DNA from: an uncultured Bacteroidales bacterium
Lineage (GTDB): Bacteria > Bacteroidota > Bacteroidia > Bacteroidales > P3
Direction of reading: 5' to 3'
Length of the DNA stretch: 42,873 nt
Assembly (NCBI GenBank): GCA_900318275.1
Contig: ONJY01000018.1
Span: 1 to 42,873, forward strand
The notes beneath the pieces are model-generated. The model was not told the origin of the DNA and ran no database searches. It was given only the letters and a program-made list of their open reading frames with translations. Both the position numbers and the translations under genes were made by a program. Every line of letters begins with the position of its first letter. Position 1 is the first letter of the stretch. Positions 16,025 to 24,861 of this stretch are shown here, piece after piece.

Positions 16025-19000
16025 TTAGCGTATGAGTGTGATGTTGCCTTTCAGGTCGTTGGTGTGGTTGCCGAAGCAGGTGATATGGCAGGTGTAGGTG
16101 TAGACTCCCGGCGGGCAGGGGGTGCCTCGATAGGTGCCGTCCCAGCATTGCGTCGGGTCGTCGGAGCGGTAGACGGCTTCGCCCCACCGGTTGAAGATGG
16201 CGATGGTGAACTCCGAAAGCTGGTCGCTATTGAAGCATACGGCGTCGTTCATGCCGTCGCCGTTGGGAGTGAAGGCGTTGGGAATGGTGAAAAGCGGTGC
16301 GCCGCAGACGACCTGGTTGCAGCGTACCGTCACCTTCGCCGTGCGTGAGCACCCCTCGCTGGTGACTGTGACACTGTATACTGTCACACTGTCGGTCGGG
16401 GTGGCCACAGGGTCGGCGGCATCGGGGTTCTCGAGGGTCGCCGCGGGGCTCCAGAGGTAGCTCACTGCCGCCTCGTTGCCGACAGAGGCATGCAGGGTGG
16501 TGCTCTCGCCGTCCCACAGCAGGCTGTCGTCGGCCCATGCGCGGAGGCTGTCGAGGGTGTGGTTGCGCAGTATATGTGTGGTGAGGGCCACAGGGCACCC
16601 GTCGCCGTCCATTAGGGTGACATTGTAGGTGCCTTCGCAGAGGCCGCTGAAGAGGGTGTCGTGACCGTCAATGGTTATGCGGTACCATCCGGCGCACGTG
16701 TCGTTGCACAAGGGCTGCGACGCATCCCGCTCGATGCTGGGACGGGGCTTGTTGGCAAGGGTGTAACGGTGTGTGTAGGTGCAGTTGGGACCGTCGACGG
16801 TGACTGTGTATTCAACCTCCGGCGCCAGGCTGTCGAAGACTATCGTGGAGTCTGTGGTGTGAGACGGTAGCGCCGGCGAGGAGTGGAAGGTGAGAGACGT
16901 GGGGCTGATGTCAGGCTCAATGCTGAGTATCAGGTGCCCGTCGGCGCTGTCGTGACAGCTGTTGCCCACCAGGCTGTCGGCCATGATGACGTGCTGCACG
17001 CTGACCCTGAAGGTATCGGTCTGTGTGCATCCCTGCGCCTGTGTGCGGAGGATGTATGTACCCGCTTGTGACACAGAGGGATTGGCAACGTTGGGTGTCT
17101 CTATCTCGTCGCCGACCCATGTGTAGGTGGCTCCCGGCTGCGGGGCGACACCTATCGGCACCGCTTCTCCGTTGCAGGCTATGATTACAGGGTGCGTGAA
17201 GCCCTCCGACGGCTCGAGGACGAGCAGCTGGCGGCTCTGTATGTCGGCGCCGCTGCATCCGCCCGCCATGTAGGCCGTGAGGGTGACGGTGTAGGTGCCG
17301 GCGGTGGTGTAGGTGTGTGTCGGGTTGGGGGCGGTCGAGGTGGTGCCGTCGCCGAAGTCCCAGAAGAAGGAGGTGCCGCGTCCCGTATGGCGGAAGTTGA
17401 CGGTGTATGGGGCGCAGCCGGCCTGTGGCGCCAAGAACTCGGCCACAGGAAAGTCGTCCCTCACGTTGAAGCGGAAGATGGCGTTGTTGCAGTTGGAGGA
17501 GCGGTTGGTGTCGCTCCAGGCACCGGCGGTGGTGGGGAAGTTCTGTGTGCCGCCGCAGGAGGCGCACACCGACTGGTAGAGCGTGGCCAGACGGTCGAAG
17601 CGCGAGGTGCCTCCGTCCACGTGGTCGGCGCCGTTGAGGCTGTAGCCGCTGGTGCTGTGCAGCTCGCCGAAGAACGAGGCATAATCGAGCTGGTTGGCGT
17701 CGGCATCAAGGGCTATGATGTAGAAATCCTGTCCGTCGGTGGAGTCAGAGTAGGCCCCAGCGGTGGTCTGCATGCCCGTGGTACCCAAGGTATACCACGG
17801 CACGCTGTTGTAGCCTACGAAGTCGCGCCCCCAGCCGGCGGCGTAGACGCGGTTGCAGATGTCGGCGGCGAAAGCCGTGGGAGAGAGGTTGATGCGCCCC
17901 GGGGTGCCGAAGACGGTGCTCCACCGCAGTGTGCCGAGGTCGGGCGAGAGGCGTTGCAGGAGCATGCCCGACGAGGGGACGCTGTAGCCTGCATTGTATA
18001 TCATGGTGGACCCCTGCGCCTTGGTCTGGCCGAAGAGGAAGGTCTCGCCGTCGTTGCCCACGCGTACGAAGTAGGCCTGGTCGTAGGCCGACGAGCCTAT
18101 GAAGGTGGAGGCCATCAGGCTGCCGTCGGCGGTGGAGAGCTTTGTCACGAAGCCGTCGGCGGTGCCGCCACTATAGGTGGTCTGCAGGGCGCCTGCTGTG
18201 ACGGGAAAGTCGGCGCTGGCGGTACCGCCACATACCACGGGGTTGTTGTCCTCGTCGAGGTCTATGGAGTAGGCCGCGTCGTCGTCGCTACCGCCGAGGT
18301 AGGTGCTCCACAGGAGGGTGTGGAGGGCGTAGTCGAACTTAAAGACTATGGCGTCCTGCTTGTACACGTAGTGCTGCCGTGCGGCCCCCTCGGTGGTGGG
18401 GAAGTTGGTGCTTGTGGTGGTGCTGCTGACGTAGGTGTTGCCGAAGATGTCGGTGATCAGCTCGCCGCGGGCACCATCGCCGTAGTTGTGATACAGGGTG
18501 TCGTTGCCCTGCATAATAATCTGTTGGTTTCTGTTGTAGTTGCGTTTGTAGTTGAGACCGTCGTTGCCGTTGCCGCCTATGAGCGTGGAGGCCTGCAGCG
18601 CGGTACCGTCGGCGCTGAGGCGCGCCACGAAGATGTCGCTGCCGTTGGGAAAGGGAATGGTCTGTGCGTTCTCATAGTTGACGTTGGTGCCGCCAGCATG
18701 TCCGCGCCGGTAGGCGCCGGCGGTGGTGGGGAAGTCGCTGCTGCCGGTGGTGCCGAGTATGAGCAGCTCGTCGAAGTTGTTTACATAGAGGCTGTGCGGC
18801 ATATCGGCCTGCGCGCCGCCGAGGTAGGTGGCGTAGAGACGCTGGCTACCGGTGGAGTCGAACTTGAAGATGCCTATGTCGGCGATGCCTGCGTTGCTGC
18901 TGAAGGTGGTGTCGTAGGCACCGAGCGAGACGGGGTAGCCAATGCCGAAGACAAGGCCTGCGGTGTAGGTGTTCTTGTGTGAGTCGTAGGTGCCGGTGGT

Positions 19001-19789
19001 GCCCCAGTTGTCGGCACGCGAGCCTGTGTAGGTGGAGAAGCGAAGCTGCACCACGGGGTCTATCACAAGGTCGCTCGTGCGGTCGTAGTCGCCGACTTCG
19101 ACAGTGGCGCGGTAGCCGTCGTCGGTCTTGCTCAGCCGCCAGCGGCTCTTCACCTCGCGTTCCACGCGCCCTTTGTCTTTCCCGTCTTGGTAGACGTAGG
19201 GCTTCAGCTCCACGATGTCGCGCACCGAGGTGCGTATGCGGAGGCTGCCGTCGCCGCCGATGCTGACGCCGTCGGTGCCGAGATATTCGACTGCGATGGT
19301 CGACGGGTCGGCTCCGGGGTGGACGATGAAGTTGTACTTCAGCGCATTGGAGGCGGTGTAGAGTTCAAGGTCGATACCGGGGTACAGGTTGCTGTATCGG
19401 GCTACGGCGTAGTTTGGCACCCGCGAGCGCCAGTGTGCCGGGTTGCTGCCGAGGAAATAGTTGCTGTAGCCAGGCTGCTGCGCTTCGCCCATGGGCACCG
19501 CCGAAGCTCCCACGAAGAGCATCTTGTAGGCGTGCATGGGCAGGCGGCGTCCTGTGCCCGGAGCGGGGTGGCGCTGGGGCGCACGCAGGGCCACCGTGAG
19601 GCCGTCGTCCTCGAGGAAGAGGGCGGCATCGTGGAGTTGCGCCTCATATCGCACACGGCTGTCCCACTGGCCGTCGTTGCGCACAAAGACCACCTGCGTG
19701 CCGACGCCGAGGGTGTCGCGCTCGTTGCGCCCCATGGCCTGCAGGGCCACCAGCATCAGCAGTGTTATTATGGCGATTTTTTTTGTCAT
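16025..19789 (-). CDS. Large exported protein: beta-propeller repeats, PKD domain, type IX secretion C-terminal domain
   Basis: The ATG at 19789 gives 1,254 residues with a clean signal peptide (MTKKIAIITLLMLVALQAMG); the longer frame runs back through the tRNA and is not coding. An N-terminal DUF7948-like region is followed by SBBP-type beta-propeller repeats marked by recurring DFPTTAGAY-like motifs (at least four). A PKD domain (FFWDFGDGTTST and TYTTAGTYTVTLTAYMAGG), cysteine-bearing Ig-like modules and a final T9SS type B sorting domain (FTPNGDGMNDAVCF, FNRWGEAVYRSDD, GVYTYTC) complete it. It is predicted to be secreted by the type IX system to the cell surface or medium; its target is unknown. 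Confidence 0.88.
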   Translation of the reverse strand: MTKKIAIITLLMLVALQAMGRNERDTLGVGTQVVFVRNDGQWDSRVRYEAQLHDAALFLEDDGLTVALRAPQRHPAPGTGRRLPMHAYKMLFVGASAVPMGEAQQPGYSNYFLGSNPAHWRSRVPNYAVARYSNLYPGIDLELYTASNALKYNFIVHPGADPSTIAVEYLGTDGVSIGGDGSLRIRTSVRDIVELKPYVYQDGKDKGRVEREVKSRWRLSKTDDGYRATVEVGDYDRTSDLVIDPVVQLRFSTYTGSRADNWGTTGTYDSHKNTYTAGLVFGIGYPVSLGAYDTTFSSNAGIADIGIFKFDSTGSQRLYATYLGGAQADMPHSLYVNNFDELLILGTTGSSDFPTTAGAYRRGHAGGTNVNYENAQTIPFPNGSDIFVARLSADGTALQASTLIGGNGNDGLNYKRNYNRNQQIIMQGNDTLYHNYGDGARGELITDIFGNTYVSSTTTSTNFPTTEGAARQHYVYKQDAIVFKFDYALHTLLWSTYLGGSDDDAAYSIDLDEDNNPVVCGGTASADFPVTAGALQTTYSGGTADGFVTKLSTADGSLMASTFIGSSAYDQAYFVRVGNDGETFLFGQTKAQGSTMIYNAGYSVPSSGMLLQRLSPDLGTLRWSTVFGTPGRINLSPTAFAADICNRVYAAGWGRDFVGYNSVPWYTLGTTGMQTTAGAYSDSTDGQDFYIIALDADANQLDYASFFGELHSTSGYSLNGADHVDGGTSRFDRLATLYQSVCASCGGTQNFPTTAGAWSDTNRSSNCNNAIFRFNVRDDFPVAEFLAPQAGCAPYTVNFRHTGRGTSFFWDFGDGTTSTAPNPTHTYTTAGTYTVTLTAYMAGGCSGADIQSRQLLVLEPSEGFTHPVIIACNGEAVPIGVAPQPGATYTWVGDEIETPNVANPSVSQAGTYILRTQAQGCTQTDTFRVSVQHVIMADSLVGNSCHDSADGHLILSIEPDISPTSLTFHSSPALPSHTTDSTIVFDSLAPEVEYTVTVDGPNCTYTHRYTLANKPRPSIERDASQPLCNDTCAGWYRITIDGHDTLFSGLCEGTYNVTLMDGDGCPVALTTHILRNHTLDSLRAWADDSLLWDGESTTLHASVGNEAAVSYLWSPAATLENPDAADPVATPTDSVTVYSVTVTSEGCSRTAKVTVRCNQVVCGAPLFTIPNAFTPNGDGMNDAVCFNSDQLSEFTIAIFNRWGEAVYRSDDPTQCWDGTYRGTPCPPGVYTYTCHITCFGNHTNDLKGNITLIR

Positions 19790-19897
19790 AAGGCGGCTTT
19801 TTGTGTGCTTTGTGCACCGTAGTCGCGCGGCGGCGGTCCTCTTCGCGCGCGCGATAAACCTATAACGAAAGGGGTAGGTAATTATTGTGTGGGGAAT

Positions 19898-19924
19898 AAA
19901 AAAAGAGGACTGATGTCCTCTTTT
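19898..19924 (-). terminator. Terminator of tRNA-Arg
   Basis: The minus strand reads a perfect 10-bp stem AAAAGAGGAC-(ATCA)-GTCCTCTTTT running into seven T (complement of 19898-19904). It begins at the last base of the tRNA CCA end, so tRNA transcription should stop before the large secreted-protein gene, which therefore needs its own promoter. Confidence 0.85.
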
Positions 19925-20000
19925 GGTGACTCCTGCAGGATTCAAACCTGCAACCTTCTGATCCGTAGTCAGATGCTCTATTCAGTTGAGCTAAGGAGCC
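19924..20000 (-). tRNA. tRNA-Arg (anticodon ACG), CCA encoded
   Basis: The minus strand folds as a full cloverleaf. The acceptor stem GGCTCCT pairs with AGGAGTC (one G-T), the D arm is GCTC/GAGC, and the anticodon stem TCTGA/TCAGA encloses the loop CTACGGA with anticodon ACG. The T arm GCAGG/CCTGC has a TTTGAAT loop. Discriminator A is followed by an encoded CCA (19924-19926). ACG is expected to be read with inosine and to decode CGU/CGC/CGA. Confidence 0.96.
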
Positions 20001-20040
20001 ATCTGCTGTTTACAAGGTTTCTTTTCCTTGAAAGCGGGTG

Positions 20041-20072
20041 CAAAAGTACAAACTTTTTGGATACTGGCCAAA
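20041..20072 (-). promoter_or_regulatory. Promoter of tRNA-Arg
   Basis: On the minus strand a -33 TTTG (complement of 20069-20072) and a -7 TACTTTTG (complement of 20041-20048) are 20 bp apart, a full Bacteroidota consensus. The predicted start is a few bases further on, about 35 nt before the mature tRNA 5' end at 20000. Confidence 0.8.
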
Positions 20073-20165
20073 TTTTTTTTCGCTCTCGAGTTGTGTGCGT
20101 GTGGTTATGGGTTGTGTTTCAGTGGGTTGTTTAAGCAAAATTTTTCACCGGCAGCCTTGTGGCGT

Positions 20166-20684
20166 TCACTCTACACCGTACACTTCGCGGTAGAGGAGTG
20201 TCTGAATTTCGGAAAATTCGTCGTCGTCGAGTTCGTATTTCGACATGAGTATCATGGGTACTGTGCGGCCGTCGTTGTGGTAGGACGGCTGGATGTAAGG
20301 CTGCGGGTTCTGAAAGAAGCCCATGCTCTGGTAGAATTCCAGCCTGTGGTCGGCTTCCTCGGTGTTGGGCAGCTCAATCTCAAGGACTACCTGGTCGTGC
20401 TGCTGCGAGAGGAAGTTGAGGAAGACGGCTTTGCCGAGTCCCTGGTTGCGGAGCTCTTCGTCGATGGCGAAGTGCTCTACGTAGACGAGGCCGTCGAAGG
20501 TCCAGTAGGTGAGTATGCCTACGGGTTCGTCGCCGTTTTCGGCTACGAGAAAATGGAATTTGCCGGCATCACGCTGCCGGATGATAGAGAAGGGCGGGCG
20601 TTCCTGTTCGGGAAACGCCTCTTCGAAGAGGTTTTGCGCAAAGTGCGAATGGTCGCTGTCTGCGAGGTTTGTGAATGTTATCAT
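20166..20684 (-). CDS. GNAT family N-acetyltransferase
   Basis: This 172-residue protein has the acetyl-CoA-binding P-loop RNQGLGKA (about residues 79-86) after the beta strand VEHFAIDEELR, and the typical late EFYQSMGFFQN segment. It would transfer an acetyl group to an amine whose identity cannot be told. The start ATG abuts the stop of the outer-membrane-protein gene (TAAATG), so it is the last gene of the glycosyltransferase-sigma-OMP unit. Confidence 0.88.
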   Translation of the reverse strand: MITFTNLADSDHSHFAQNLFEEAFPEQERPPFSIIRQRDAGKFHFLVAENGDEPVGILTYWTFDGLVYVEHFAIDEELRNQGLGKAVFLNFLSQQHDQVVLEIELPNTEEADHRLEFYQSMGFFQNPQPYIQPSYHNDGRTVPMILMSKYELDDDEFSEIQTLLYREVYGVE

Positions 20685-21584
20685 TTACTGTAAAAAACTA
20701 AAATTGTTCATTTCTATTCTTATGCCGAGAGTGTGCTGCCAGCCCCAGGCGGTGTAGTTCTGCAGTACAGTCTTGGTCTGGGCGCAGGTGTAGCCGGCTT
20801 TTATGGCGCCGATGCCGTGAATCTGGTAGCCGAGGAGGAGGGTGGCGAAGAAGCCATAGCCTACGCCGCCCTGGTTGATGTATTCGTAGGCGGCAACGCC
20901 GTCGTCGGGGGTGCGGCCGTCCCAGCGGTCGAGGATGGAGTAGGGGTGGCCGTTGACTTCTATGATGTTGTCCTTGACTTTGGTGTTGACGAGACTGGCG
21001 CCGATATTGAGTTCGAGGTCTAAGGCCCGGGTGAGCGGCACGGTGCGTGTGACGGCGAGGTCTATGTTGATGCGGTCCTCCTGGCCTGTGATGCCGCAGG
21101 GCACGTAGCGGTTGTAGCCGAGCTGGCCTGTGCCGTTGGTGGCGTCGAGGTTCCACTGGCCTTGGGCGCGCAGCTTGGCAAGGTCGAAGCGCAGAAGCCA
21201 GCCGAAGCCGTTATCGTAGTCGTAGCGTATGCCCAAGCCTATCTGGTAGGAGATGCGATAGTGCATCTGCGGGAATTCTGCGACGGTGAGCATGGTGTAG
21301 TCGCCGACAGCGTCGGTGATGAGACGGTTGGTGCGCAGATCCTGCCATATCTGGCGGCCGTAGGTGTTGCTGTGGAGTATGCGGTAGATGCCGCCGGTGT
21401 TGTCGGTGGCTGTGGGTGTGCCGGAATAGAAGTTGGCTGTGACGTCGGAAGCCCAGTAGGCGTTGGCCTCTGCGAAGACGGCGAGGCCGGTGTTGCGCTG
21501 CGTGCTACTGGGGGGCTTGCCGTCGTCGGCGTTGGCCGATACGGCAAGCAGCAGTGCGGTTAATATAGCGGCCGTGTGCTTCAC
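20685..21584 (-). CDS. Probable outer-membrane beta-barrel protein of unknown function
   Basis: The 299-residue protein has a signal peptide cleaved after about residue 19 (VSANA/DDGK) and no lipobox. The rest shows alternating polar and aromatic strands typical of a small barrel, such as YRISYQIGLGIRYDYDNGFGWLLRFDLAKL and LDLELNIGASLVNTKV. It ends in NNFSFLQ rather than a clear terminal aromatic. No family name is recognised. It overlaps the ECF sigma gene by 4 bp, in the position where an anti-sigma gene often sits, but it has no inner-membrane helix to fit that role. Confidence 0.6.
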   Translation of the reverse strand: MKHTAAILTALLLAVSANADDGKPPSSTQRNTGLAVFAEANAYWASDVTANFYSGTPTATDNTGGIYRILHSNTYGRQIWQDLRTNRLITDAVGDYTMLTVAEFPQMHYRISYQIGLGIRYDYDNGFGWLLRFDLAKLRAQGQWNLDATNGTGQLGYNRYVPCGITGQEDRINIDLAVTRTVPLTRALDLELNIGASLVNTKVKDNIIEVNGHPYSILDRWDGRTPDDGVAAYEYINQGGVGYGFFATLLLGYQIHGIGAIKAGYTCAQTKTVLQNYTAWGWQHTLGIRIEMNNFSFLQ

Positions 21585-22189
21585 ACTATGCCTCCTTTTT
21601 CTTTGACGGTGGCGGCAAGGAGCTCTTTGGCTCGCAGGAGCCTGATTTTGACGGTACCCATGGGTATGTGGAGGCGCGAGGCTATCTCCTCGTAGCTGAG
21701 GTCTTCATAGTAGCGGAGGCTGACAATCTGGCGGTAGGGCTCCTTGAGTTGGTCGACGATGGCCTTGAGGGCTTCGTCACGTTCCACACGTATGAGAGCT
21801 TCTTCGGGGTTGGGCTGGCCGGAGGGTATCTGCAGCTCTATGGTCTCGCCTTCGGGAGTGCGTGTTGCGTCGCTGAGGGGGATGGTCTGCAGCCGCTGGC
21901 GGCGCAGGTGGTCTATGTAGGTGTTGGTGCCTATGGTGTAGAGCCAGGAACTGAATGTACCGGTAGGGGAGTAGCGGTTGAGTTGGAGGAAGGCCTTTGC
22001 GAAGGTCTCTATGGTGAGGTCGTCGGCAGTGGTGGTGTTGCGTGTCATGCGGAGCAGCAATGAGTATAGCGGCGCGCGATAGGCGGCCATGAGGTCGGCG
22101 TAGGCCTGACTGTTGCCGCGGTCGCGGGCAGCACAGACCAATTCATAGTCGTGCCGCATGCGTTCGTTCATCGTCGCTGTGTTGTCCAT
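21581..22189 (-). CDS. ECF-type RNA polymerase sigma factor
   Basis: This 202-residue sigma-70 family protein has region 2 (about residues 28-96: YSLLLRMTRNTTTADDLTIETFAKAF, then TFSSWLYTIGTNTYIDHLRRQ) and region 4 (about 143-190: YRQIVSLRYYEDLSYEEIASRLHIPMGTVKIRLLRAKELL), with no region 1 or 3. It directs core polymerase to a specific regulon. The upstream glycosyltransferase gene ends 14 bp before it, and the downstream barrel-protein gene overlaps its stop by 4 bp. No FecR-like or other anti-sigma gene is adjacent. Confidence 0.93.
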   Translation of the reverse strand: MDNTATMNERMRHDYELVCAARDRGNSQAYADLMAAYRAPLYSLLLRMTRNTTTADDLTIETFAKAFLQLNRYSPTGTFSSWLYTIGTNTYIDHLRRQRLQTIPLSDATRTPEGETIELQIPSGQPNPEEALIRVERDEALKAIVDQLKEPYRQIVSLRYYEDLSYEEIASRLHIPMGTVKIRLLRAKELLAATVKEKGGIV

Positions 22190-22203
22190 TGCCCTTGGTG
22201 GGG

Positions 22204-23370
22204 TTATTTTTTAAACTTTCTGTTGTTATGTAACGGCAAAAGTATCAAAATAGTATTTGCGATGATAAAATATATTTCGAGCAGAGGTGCGGCGAAGTGG
22301 ATGTGACCACCGTCGAAACGCTTTGTGAGACGGGAGAAGCAGACGATTTGCCAAGCCCATTTGATGATTGCGGCGGCGGCCACAACGGGCCATATCTCGG
22401 TATGTCTGACCATGAGTGCCGCTACAGCGGCGTAGAAGACGAGGTTCGCGGCAGGAAGCATCTGCTCGCCGAGACGGCTGGCAAGGGAGTGGCGGTTGCG
22501 TGTGGCCACGCGGTGGCGGCGTTCGTCGCGCCACTGGGCGAAGGTCTTCTTGGGCTCGGCCGTGAGACATGCGTCGGCGTCGATGCAGATGGCTGTGTTG
22601 TGGCGCTCGGCGTTCTGGTAGACGAAGAGGTCGTCGCTGCCGTCGGCGACGTCGTAGTGGCTGATGAAGGCCCCCTGCTTGAAGAAGAAGGAACGGCGGT
22701 AGCTGAGGTTGCGGCCGGAGCCTGTGTAGGGGTGGCCGAGGAGGGCGCTGCCGAGATACTGGGCGCCGTAAGAGAGTGTGTCATACTGCTGCAGGCAACC
22801 CAGCAAGGTCTTGGTGCGTTTGACGCCACAGTAGCCGAGCACTATCTGCGTCTCTTTGTTGCCGTAGCCACGCACTATGCCACGCAGCCAGTTGAGGTTT
22901 TTGGGGGTGCAGTCGGGGTCGGCGAGCATCAGGATGTCGTTGGCTGCCGACTTGATGCCGATGCTAAGCGGGTATTTCTTGCCCTGGAAGAGGTTCACAT
23001 CCTCCTTGAAAGGCACTATCTTCAGGTGCTTGTAGTAGTCCTTGAGGAGCTTGAGCACAAACTGAGTGTCGTCCTGACTGAGGTAGTCTACCACCACGAC
23101 CTCAAAGTCGGGGTAGTCCTGTTCAAGCAGGTAGACGAGGTTTTCACGGAGCCAGGCGGCATCGTTGTGGGCGGTGAGCACCACAGACACCTTGGGCAGA
23201 GCCTTGCCCTCGGCCGGGTCGTCGGCCGAGTGTTTCTTCTTGAGCCCGTAGCGGCCTATGCGGAAGTGGTAGAGTCCGTAGTAAAGGCTCAGGTATATGA
23301 GTGCTGCAAGCAGTACTGCCGCCAGCGCAATAGCGTAAGTATCAGATACAAAAGCGTGAAAGTCTATCAT
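22204..23370 (-). CDS. Membrane glycosyltransferase, family 2
   Basis: This 388-residue protein has one N-terminal membrane helix (about residues 13-36). The GT-A domain begins KVSVVLTAHNDAAWLRENL, with the nucleotide-sugar DxD-like motif in MLADPDCTP and a C-terminal QWRDERRHR segment resembling the QxxRW motif of processive enzymes. Two to three further membrane helices close the protein. It is likely to build or modify a surface polysaccharide at the inner membrane. It is the first gene of the unit with the ECF sigma factor. A -7-like TATTTTTG lies on the minus strand at 23394-23401. Confidence 0.88.
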   Translation of the reverse strand: MIDFHAFVSDTYAIALAAVLLAALIYLSLYYGLYHFRIGRYGLKKKHSADDPAEGKALPKVSVVLTAHNDAAWLRENLVYLLEQDYPDFEVVVVDYLSQDDTQFVLKLLKDYYKHLKIVPFKEDVNLFQGKKYPLSIGIKSAANDILMLADPDCTPKNLNWLRGIVRGYGNKETQIVLGYCGVKRTKTLLGCLQQYDTLSYGAQYLGSALLGHPYTGSGRNLSYRRSFFFKQGAFISHYDVADGSDDLFVYQNAERHNTAICIDADACLTAEPKKTFAQWRDERRHRVATRNRHSLASRLGEQMLPAANLVFYAAVAALMVRHTEIWPVVAAAAIIKWAWQIVCFSRLTKRFDGGHIHFAAPLLEIYFIIANTILILLPLHNNRKFKK

Positions 23371-23473
23371 TTATACACTATTATTTTAGGGTACAAAAAT
23401 ACATAATAAAGAGCAATGGCGTCATAGTATGACGTGCAAAATATCAACAAGTAATCAACACTCTGCCAACAGG

Positions 23474-24580
<1,107 letters not shown>

Positions 24581-24585
24581 CAGGC

Positions 24586-24831
24586 TTACAGCTCAATCTT
24601 CTCAATCTTGGCGCGGGCCTCGAGCACGGCTTTGTAGTCGTTCATGGCGCGCAGCTGCAGGTCGTAGATGCTACGGGGGCAGTCGGGGGTGAAGGTCAGT
24701 TTGCCGTTGTCCCACAGCTTGAGGACGGCCTCGAGGTTCTCCTTGCGGTTGAGCAGGTGGTAGTATTCGCCTTTCATGCGGTCCTTGTAGTCGCTCGAAA
24801 GCATCAGGGCTGTGATGTTCTGTAAATCCAT
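24586..24831 (-). CDS. Small protein, possibly crAss001_48-related
   Basis: This 81-residue, mostly helical protein begins MDLQNITALMLSSDYKDRMKG and contains YYHLLNRKENLEAVLKLWDNGKL followed by TFTPDCPRSIYDLQLRAMNDYKAVLEARAKIE. The sequence resembles, from memory, a small phage-associated family named after crAssphage protein crAss001_48 that is common in Bacteroidales genomes and phages. No phage gene surrounds it. It sits between alaS (30 bp) and tgt (5 bp), so it is probably co-transcribed with them. Function is unknown, and the family name is tentative. Confidence 0.55.
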   Translation of the reverse strand: MDLQNITALMLSSDYKDRMKGEYYHLLNRKENLEAVLKLWDNGKLTFTPDCPRSIYDLQLRAMNDYKAVLEARAKIEKIEL

Positions 24832-24861
24832 GGTATTGGGTGTTTATTGGGTTAATAATTG

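Noticed and set aside
17192-18982. 596-codon open frame on the plus strand
   Set aside because: It is antisense to the T9SS cargo protein; it has repetitive Gly/Val/Glu composition and no recognisable domain.
19790-19945. N-terminal extension of the T9SS cargo protein
   Set aside because: It would read through the tRNA terminator and into the tRNA 3' end; the ATG at 19789 starts a clean signal peptide.
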